From JANSWY01 sp965228955 (GTDB lineage Bacteria; Bacteroidota; Bacteroidia; Cytophagales; Cyclobacteriaceae), in NCBI GenBank assembly GCA_965228955.1, contig OZ245848.1, positions 62,001-126,000 on the forward strand: a DNA stretch of 64,000 bases, in the 5' to 3' direction. The notes below the pieces were generated by a model. It was given only the letters and a program-made list of their open reading frames with translations, was not told the origin of the DNA and did no database searches. How positions within the stretch are numbered: position 1 is the first letter of the stretch; every line of letters starts with the position of its first letter. Below, piece after piece: positions 59,211 through 64,000 of the stretch. A program made the translations under genes and the position numbers.

Positions 59211-62109
59211 AAACCAATACGTAAGCACCCCAGTTGAATGGGTTTTTATTTTCAGTCTTAAAGATGCTTCTCGCATTGAAAAAGGCTTCTTGCGGATCTT
59301 CAACTTGTCTTAGTTGTTCGTAATACAAATTCATAAATCTTCTTGCTGCCTGGTCATTGATTTTCACCAAACTAATCAAGACATTATCGGCACCTGCTAC
59401 TAAAAAGGCTCTTTGAAGACCAAACACACCTTCACCATTTTTTACCGTTCCCAATCCAGTTTCACACGCTGCTAATACCACCACACTTGTTTGGTCCAGT
59501 ACTAAATTCATGGCTTCATATGCAGATAGTATTCCGTCTTCATTCCCTGCTTTGCTTAGGAATAAGCCACTGCTGTTCAAAGGTTCCGTAAAACTTGGAT
59601 CTTCATTGAAATATCCGTGAGTGGCGATATGAACAACTCCAGGATTATTTAGCGCCTTTATCTTGTCTTCTGTGGCATCATTATAATAAAATGTCTCCGA
59701 TCGCCACTTTCTAACATCCAATATATTAGTTATATCCTGAGCTTCTCTTTCAGCTCCGGGTAAAGGAGCTAGTTTATAGTCTCCTCCTAAAGTAGTAAAC
59801 GCAGGATTCCCGAATATTCTTGCTTCACGTTTCAGGCGTTTCTTTTGTTTACCCAGAAAATCCTTCGTGCTGGTAATATTGATGATATCATATTTGTCAG
59901 ATACATATTGATCTTTGCTGGCATCATAAAATACAGAAGGGTTCACTTTGTAAAATATACCATCAGGAGCCATGTATACACGCTTCACATCAGGGATCTG
60001 TTGGTCCACTACTCTCCAGAATGTTCCGTAGCTTGCAGTGTCTTGCAAACCAAACTTCAGAAGGTTGGTATATTTTGAAAACCCCCTGTCAAAATCTGCA
60101 TATTTCGACCATTTGATAGATTTTAAGCTGGAGTCTGATTCAATAATAAATGCTACATAATCAGATCTGTCTTCAAACCCCTGGTTAATCTTTTTGTCTT
60201 CTACTTTGATGGAGTAATTTCTATATTGAATAATCTCTAAAGCAACTGAGCTATCAGGCAATACTGCTCCAATTTGCTTCCAGGTATAATACCCTGAATT
60301 CTCCTGATCAGAAAAAACCTTGAAACTAAGCGATAGTTTTTTCTCCAAATCATCGGACTCCTGCTCAAGTTTTTCTAGCGAAATTCCATGCATGGAACGA
60401 TCTTCCTCAGATAACAGATACGCTTGGGCTAATTTGTATTTCACATCTTTCCATTCTTCATAAGTTCGTTTAATGGATTGATCATTACTAGACTGAACCA
60501 GCTTTCTCATCTTGTCAGCCGCATAAAACAAAACCCCCTTTGTATTGATGAAATGATTTAACGCTGTTTCTGACCATTTGGTGTCAAAATATTTATCCGA
60601 AAATGCTAAAGCGCAAAATCTCTCAACATTGTTTTTAGTTTCTTTGAAATAAAGCTGACGTTGCTGTCTGGTCAAAACCGGGAAAATCTGACGCATATGT
60701 TGAATTTCAATTTCCAGAGCTTCATTAAGCACTTTCAAAGCATTAGTCGTATCTCCACTTGCCAGGTGATATAAACCCATATCATTTAAGGATTTGATAT
60801 AGGTTGGATGATTTTTCCCTAGTGACTCCTCCCTTACTCTCTTTGCGTTATCCAAGAGTTTCCCTGCTAAAGAAATATTGCCTAGTTGAATATATATGAG
60901 CCCTATATTATTAAGTGTAGTAGCGTAGCGTTGATGATGCTCCCCGTAGATTACTTTATCCATGTCGAGCACTTTCATGTATAGGTTTAGCGCTTCGCTG
61001 AGATTGCCTAATTCTTTATTGGTATGTGCCAGGTTATTTATACAGCTGGCATAATCTGGGTGCATGCTACCAAATAAGTCGCGGAATCCTTCAGCACTTT
61101 TTTTGAAGTAGTCTAATGCCTCTTGAGTTTTACCTTGCCGCATATAGATAGTTGCCAGGTTGTTCATCATATAAGGTTTGATGGTTCGCATGTCTTGAGT
61201 GAGCTCCAAAGCATTCTCAAGATGTTTCTGAGCGGACTGGATATCGTTAATCTTGTAGTACAATAAGCCAAGACCATTAAGTGTTTCAAGAACCAGAATG
61301 GAATCATTTGGGAAGTCTTTGTTTTTCATTTCCAAATTGTGAAGCAAGTAGCTTTCAGAATCTGAGTATTCACCTTGTTCAATTTTAAGAGCAGAAAGTC
61401 TATCAATGGCGGTTAAATACAACATTTGATTGCCACCAGCTTTTGATAACTCAATGGCTTCCACAAGTTTTTTCTCACTTGCATCTAAATCACCAAAGTG
61501 CCTGTAGGTTGTGCCTATTTCTATTAACAATCTTATAGTTAATGAGTCCTCAAGGAAAATTTCATCTCCAACAATTTCTGCAGCATTCAGAGCCGTCATA
61601 CTCTCATTGAACTTTCCCGTTTCCCTATAAAAAACGCCCTTCTTAAATAGATGAAAAACATTTTCCAGGCTCTTATATCCGTATGCTTTTTCTACTATTT
61701 TATCAGCGGTTTTCAGCATCTCTCCTGCCTCTAAGAAATTACCTGTTTCATTATAAAGTGCTGATAAGTTGTAGTAGGTATCTAGTTGTTCAATAGAGGT
61801 TGAATCATCGCTTGTTTTTGCTTGTGCTAATGCTCGTTTGAACGTTTGTAATGCCAGAGTTTGATCTTTGGCTTCCCAAACAGCTAGGCCAACCAGATTA
61901 TAAACAGCAACTAGACCAATATCAACATTACATTCATTGGCATCCAATTTTTGTAACAGTTCATTGGAGTAATAAATCGTCTTTTCGTTCTGGTGGTATT
62001 TGAAATATTCAATACTATCCAATAATTGAAGACAACTTTGCGCCAGTGCTGAGAGTGGAGTAAATCCAATAAATAGTATTAAAATGAAATGACCTGCGCT
62101 TTTCTTCAA
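59200..62109 (-). CDS. Exported TPR-CHAT (caspase-fold) protein
   Basis: The 969-residue protein has a signal peptide (MKKSAGHFILILFIGFTPLSALAQ), about ten TPR units (roughly 60-470; NNLATIYMRQGKTQEALDYFKKSA, NNIGLIYIQLGNISLAGKLL), a helical linker and a C-terminal CHAT domain (about 640-969). The protease dyad is visible as H831 in VVHIATHGYF and C882 in VVVLAACETGLG. CHAT domains are caspase-like proteases; cytosolic members act in defence, but exported TPR-CHAT proteins of Bacteroidota are poorly understood. It is convergent with the PorE-like gene, so co-function with the surface operon is only suggested by position. Confidence 0.92.
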   Translation of the reverse strand: MKKSAGHFILILFIGFTPLSALAQSCLQLLDSIEYFKYHQNEKTIYYSNELLQKLDANECNVDIGLVAVYNLVGLAVWEAKDQTLALQTFKRALAQAKTSDDSTSIEQLDTYYNLSALYNETGNFLEAGEMLKTADKIVEKAYGYKSLENVFHLFKKGVFYRETGKFNESMTALNAAEIVGDEIFLEDSLTIRLLIEIGTTYRHFGDLDASEKKLVEAIELSKAGGNQMLYLTAIDRLSALKIEQGEYSDSESYLLHNLEMKNKDFPNDSILVLETLNGLGLLYYKINDIQSAQKHLENALELTQDMRTIKPYMMNNLATIYMRQGKTQEALDYFKKSAEGFRDLFGSMHPDYASCINNLAHTNKELGNLSEALNLYMKVLDMDKVIYGEHHQRYATTLNNIGLIYIQLGNISLAGKLLDNAKRVREESLGKNHPTYIKSLNDMGLYHLASGDTTNALKVLNEALEIEIQHMRQIFPVLTRQQRQLYFKETKNNVERFCALAFSDKYFDTKWSETALNHFINTKGVLFYAADKMRKLVQSSNDQSIKRTYEEWKDVKYKLAQAYLLSEEDRSMHGISLEKLEQESDDLEKKLSLSFKVFSDQENSGYYTWKQIGAVLPDSSVALEIIQYRNYSIKVEDKKINQGFEDRSDYVAFIIESDSSLKSIKWSKYADFDRGFSKYTNLLKFGLQDTASYGTFWRVVDQQIPDVKRVYMAPDGIFYKVNPSVFYDASKDQYVSDKYDIINITSTKDFLGKQKKRLKREARIFGNPAFTTLGGDYKLAPLPGAEREAQDITNILDVRKWRSETFYYNDATEDKIKALNNPGVVHIATHGYFNEDPSFTEPLNSSGLFLSKAGNEDGILSAYEAMNLVLDQTSVVVLAACETGLGTVKNGEGVFGLQRAFLVAGADNVLISLVKINDQAARRFMNLYYEQLRQVEDPQEAFFNARSIFKTENKNPFNWGAYVLVSRN

Positions 62110-62202
62110 TGCAATTGGAATTATGAATCTATATAAAAATAATACATTTTCCTTCCTTGTGAATTGAAAAGCCTCAATTTTCGATAAAAGCAGATTCCTG
62201 GT

Positions 62203-62580
62203 CTATTTTCGATTTCTATATGCCCATAAGATTAATAGCGGATGAATTACAATCAATCTCACCCACGCCACCCATGCAGGAACACATAATCCATCAGAGA
62301 CACAGCCTCCTAATTCAATGAAATACCAATGAGATGGAATAAATGCTACTAGCATGGCTATTGTCAGGTAAGCTGATATTTTTCGTGTTTTTTGAATGGC
62401 AAATCCTATACCCAATAGTATTTCGATAACTCCTGCAGCAACGTTTATAAATTCCGGATATGGTAAGTAATCAGGTATAAGCGGAAGGTAAAACCCTGGG
62501 TCTCTGAAATGGTTAAATCCAGCGAAAATATAAAATGCGACAATTAGGACTCTGCTTACTTTTTTCATTTTAATTGCCAT
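62203..62580 (-). CDS. DoxX-like membrane protein
   Basis: The 125-residue protein has four membrane helices with the DoxX pattern: VLIVAFYIFAGFNHFRDPGFYLPLIP, NVAAGVIEILLGIGFAI and LTIAMLVAFIPSHWYF. MKKVSRVL at 62568 is the more natural start; the ATG at 62580 overlaps the upstream gene by 16 bp. DoxX relatives act in redox or stress contexts, but the role here is unknown. It is the last gene of a three-gene minus-strand set with a flavin reductase. Confidence 0.83.
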   Translation of the reverse strand: MAIKMKKVSRVLIVAFYIFAGFNHFRDPGFYLPLIPDYLPYPEFINVAAGVIEILLGIGFAIQKTRKISAYLTIAMLVAFIPSHWYFIELGGCVSDGLCVPAWVAWVRLIVIHPLLILWAYRNRK

Positions 62581-62978
62581 TTAAGGTTTTTGTGAACAGA
62601 GTATAAAATTGCAAAAAATGGATACCACCAGATCAGGTCATTTGTAAAGAGAGTAGCACCAAACCCTAGTGGGGCATTACCAGTAATGTAATTCATCACA
62701 AAGCCAAGAGGTCCGAATAATTTACCCAGCAGTCCCACTGCTACAATTGGCCAATGCCTTAATGGAGAATAGCTAGCCCACCAATATCCCAAACCGTAAA
62801 CACCAATCACCATGCCCATGCCTTGCCAGATCATTGGGTGATTCAGGGGCTCCATACCTGTTAGAGTAAAGAAATGATTCGGAAAGAAAATTACCCAAGC
62901 TCCCCAAATTAAGTTGTATATAGCAGCAACTTTAAGCACCAAACCCATCCAGGGTTTTTCTATTTCTTCTATGTTCAT
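62565..62978 (-). CDS. Four-helix membrane protein of unknown function
   Basis: The 137-residue protein has four hydrophobic helices (about 15-33, 48-65, 75-95, 108-127) and conserved-looking aromatic and glycine residues (IWQGMGMVIGVYGLGYWWAS, GLLGKLFGPLGFVMNYITG). I do not recognise a named family with confidence. It overlaps the flavin reductase gene by 4 bp and the DoxX-like gene by up to 16 bp, so all three are translationally coupled. Confidence 0.78.
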   Translation of the reverse strand: MNIEEIEKPWMGLVLKVAAIYNLIWGAWVIFFPNHFFTLTGMEPLNHPMIWQGMGMVIGVYGLGYWWASYSPLRHWPIVAVGLLGKLFGPLGFVMNYITGNAPLGFGATLFTNDLIWWYPFFAILYSVHKNLKWQLK

Positions 62979-63622
62979 TTCAAGAATTCGTTTATTTGAG
63001 TAATTGATTGATTGGGTCTGGCGTAATTGAATCTAGCAATTTTCTTCGGACTCAGATATGCATCTAAACCATTTATAGAAGTAGTATCTGCTTCGTTTAA
63101 ATCAATAAAACCATCTGTCTTGATAAGATTTTCTTTCAGCCTTATTTCCTGAATGCTACCAAGCACCAGGATTGTATCGTTTATCGCTATTTTATATTCC
63201 TCCTCGAACTTCATACCTATCTGTATATGAGATTCTTTCACATATGGGACACCTCCAAAACCAGATATTTCTTTTGTGAAACCACAGATTTCAAATTCAT
63301 CTACTTCTTCCTCATATTTAGCAGATGTCTGGTGAGCTTGTTCCACAATTTGGCTGTTGACGTGATTAATTGTGTAGTACCCAATGTCTTTTATGTTCTT
63401 GTAAGTATTTCTTGGGACTGTGGTAGGCCTTGTGACAAACCCCAAAACTGCAGGATTACTTCCAAAGTGAGTGACAGAACTAAACACAGCAACATTATAA
63501 ATGCCTTTGTCACTAATAGTTCCAATCAAATTAGAACTTTTAAATCCGGAAATGGAATTGATGAAGTTATTGCGGTACAATCGCTCCATACCTTCTATCT
63601 CTTCTCTTGAAATTGATATCAT
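62975..63622 (-). CDS. Flavin reductase-like (FMN-binding split-barrel) protein
   Basis: I start at the ATG read from 63622 (MISISREEIEGMERLYR); the open frame reaches 63736 but the extra part overlaps the divergent gene. The 215-residue protein has the split-barrel pattern of the flavin reductase domain: NSISGFKSSNLIGTIS, YNVAVFSSVTHFGSNPAVLGFVTRP and TTVPRNTYKNIKDIGYYTINHV. It probably binds FMN. It is divergent from the photolyase-related gene, an arrangement that suggests joint light or redox control. Confidence 0.87.
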   Translation of the reverse strand: MISISREEIEGMERLYRNNFINSISGFKSSNLIGTISDKGIYNVAVFSSVTHFGSNPAVLGFVTRPTTVPRNTYKNIKDIGYYTINHVNSQIVEQAHQTSAKYEEEVDEFEICGFTKEISGFGGVPYVKESHIQIGMKFEEEYKIAINDTILVLGSIQEIRLKENLIKTDGFIDLNEADTTSINGLDAYLSPKKIARFNYARPNQSITQINEFLK

Positions 63623-63644
63623 ATTCAATTTTATAATTTGAATA
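63622..63644. repeat. Inverted repeat in the flavin reductase/photolyase divergent region
   Basis: TATTCAA-N9-TTGAATA is a perfect 7-bp inverted repeat (63622-63628 and 63638-63644) next to the flavin reductase start. It is a plausible shared operator. Confidence 0.4.
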
Positions 63645-63682
63645 CCCAACAAATACAGACCCGATAATGTTGGTTTTTTTGT

Positions 63683-64000
63683 GTGACACAGAATCAAAAG
63701 AAATATAGAAGGCTTGCTCTTATACTTGGGGATCAATTATTTCCAGATCATAGTGCATTGGAACCAGATGAGGAAACTCTGTTCTTTATGGCAGAGGACT
63801 ATGATTTGTGTACTCATTTCAAATACCACAAGCATAAATTGATCTTATTTTTAGCTGCAATGAGATCTCATGCTGATGAAATTAGGACAATCGGTGATCT
63901 TGCGTACTGGAAGCTAGAGGAATCAAATAGAAATAAATCATTTGAGGACAAATTAAAAGAGACAATTGAATTAAACAGTATTTCTGAGATTGTCTCTTAT
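63683..64000 (+). CDS. Photolyase-related protein (cryptochrome/photolyase family, N-terminal part)
   Basis: The gene runs off the right edge; 106 codons are visible. The likely start is GTG at 63683, since a stop lies at 63665 and no ATG precedes the domain. The sequence LALILGDQLFPDHSALEP, FFMAEDYDLCTHFKYHKHKLILFLAAMRSHADEIR is typical of the prokaryotic (6-4)-type/FeS-BCP photolyases (deoxyribodipyrimidine photolyase-related proteins). The FAD and iron-sulfur parts lie beyond the window. It likely repairs UV lesions or senses light. Confidence 0.85.
   Translation, partial: MTQNQKKYRRLALILGDQLFPDHSALEPDEETLFFMAEDYDLCTHFKYHKHKLILFLAAMRSHADEIRTIGDLAYWKLEESNRNKSFEDKLKETIELNSISEIVSY

Overview
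The window looks like a chromosomal segment of a free-living, probably marine Bacteroidota of the Cytophagales type. The evidence is AT-rich DNA, a short 290-residue primary sigma factor, Bacteroidota-style promoter motifs (TTG, then about 17-23 bp, then TAnnTTTG), a SusC/SusD outer-membrane pair, type IX secretion (T9SS) associated proteins (PorP/SprF family, gliding-motility C-terminal domain), SemiSWEET, HMA-AraC regulators and a CHAT-TPR exported protein. I see no rRNA, tRNA, insertion sequence, prophage or CRISPR array. Taxonomy is inferred from gene content, not from a marker-gene comparison.

Region by region. 1-1268: the N-terminal part of an exported GH65-like enzyme cut by the window edge, and a CBS-domain protein. 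1269-13641: housekeeping genes (rpoD, aspartate-type aminotransferase, heptose-phosphate kinase with a 9-G tract, DISM-type hybrid histidine kinase, hemE, L-serine dehydratase, upp, M42-type peptidase, hpt, adk, obgE). 13642-24502: a starch/maltodextrin utilization locus with a SusR-like membrane regulator, a SusE/F-like lipoprotein with two starch-binding-type repeats, SusC, SusD and a SusG-like GH13 alpha-amylase. 24503-27221: grpE, a dnaJ that keeps only two of four zinc motifs, and a secreted beta-repeat protein whose ATG lies inside a perfect inverted repeat. 27224-33275 (mostly minus strand): lysoplasmalogenase-like protein, MFS transporter, prfB with the classical programmed +1 frameshift, a small exported protein, ilvE, cobalamin adenosyltransferase and a LolD/MacB-like ATPase. 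33286-40176: small secreted protein, SemiSWEET, DeoR-type regulator, VOC protein, alkyltransferase-like protein, membrane protein, sodium-solute symporter, clpS, recR, a small membrane protein and a phosphatase/arsenate-reductase-like protein.

40241-45828 (minus strand) is a coherent metal-handling, probably copper, cluster: an AraC regulator with its own N-terminal HMA-like domain, an HMA-DUF4396 membrane protein, a HYC_CC_PP-type small protein, a TonB-dependent receptor, a periplasmic HMA protein and a BNR-type lipoprotein with a Cys-x-Cys-Cys motif.

46203-59210 (plus strand) is the most striking region: a tightly packed four-gene operon for a 2791-residue repeat protein (seven 40-residue units, then sixteen 96/98-residue units), a protein with a gliding-motility/type-B T9SS C-terminal domain, a PorP/SprF-family outer-membrane protein, and a TPR-propeller-OmpA-LysM protein. 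I read it as a candidate surface fibre or adhesin with dedicated export and anchoring partners. A convergent gene (59200-62109) encodes an exported TPR-CHAT protein with an apparent His/Cys dyad. The right edge (62203-64000) has two small membrane proteins and a flavin reductase divergent from a photolyase-related protein cut by the window edge.
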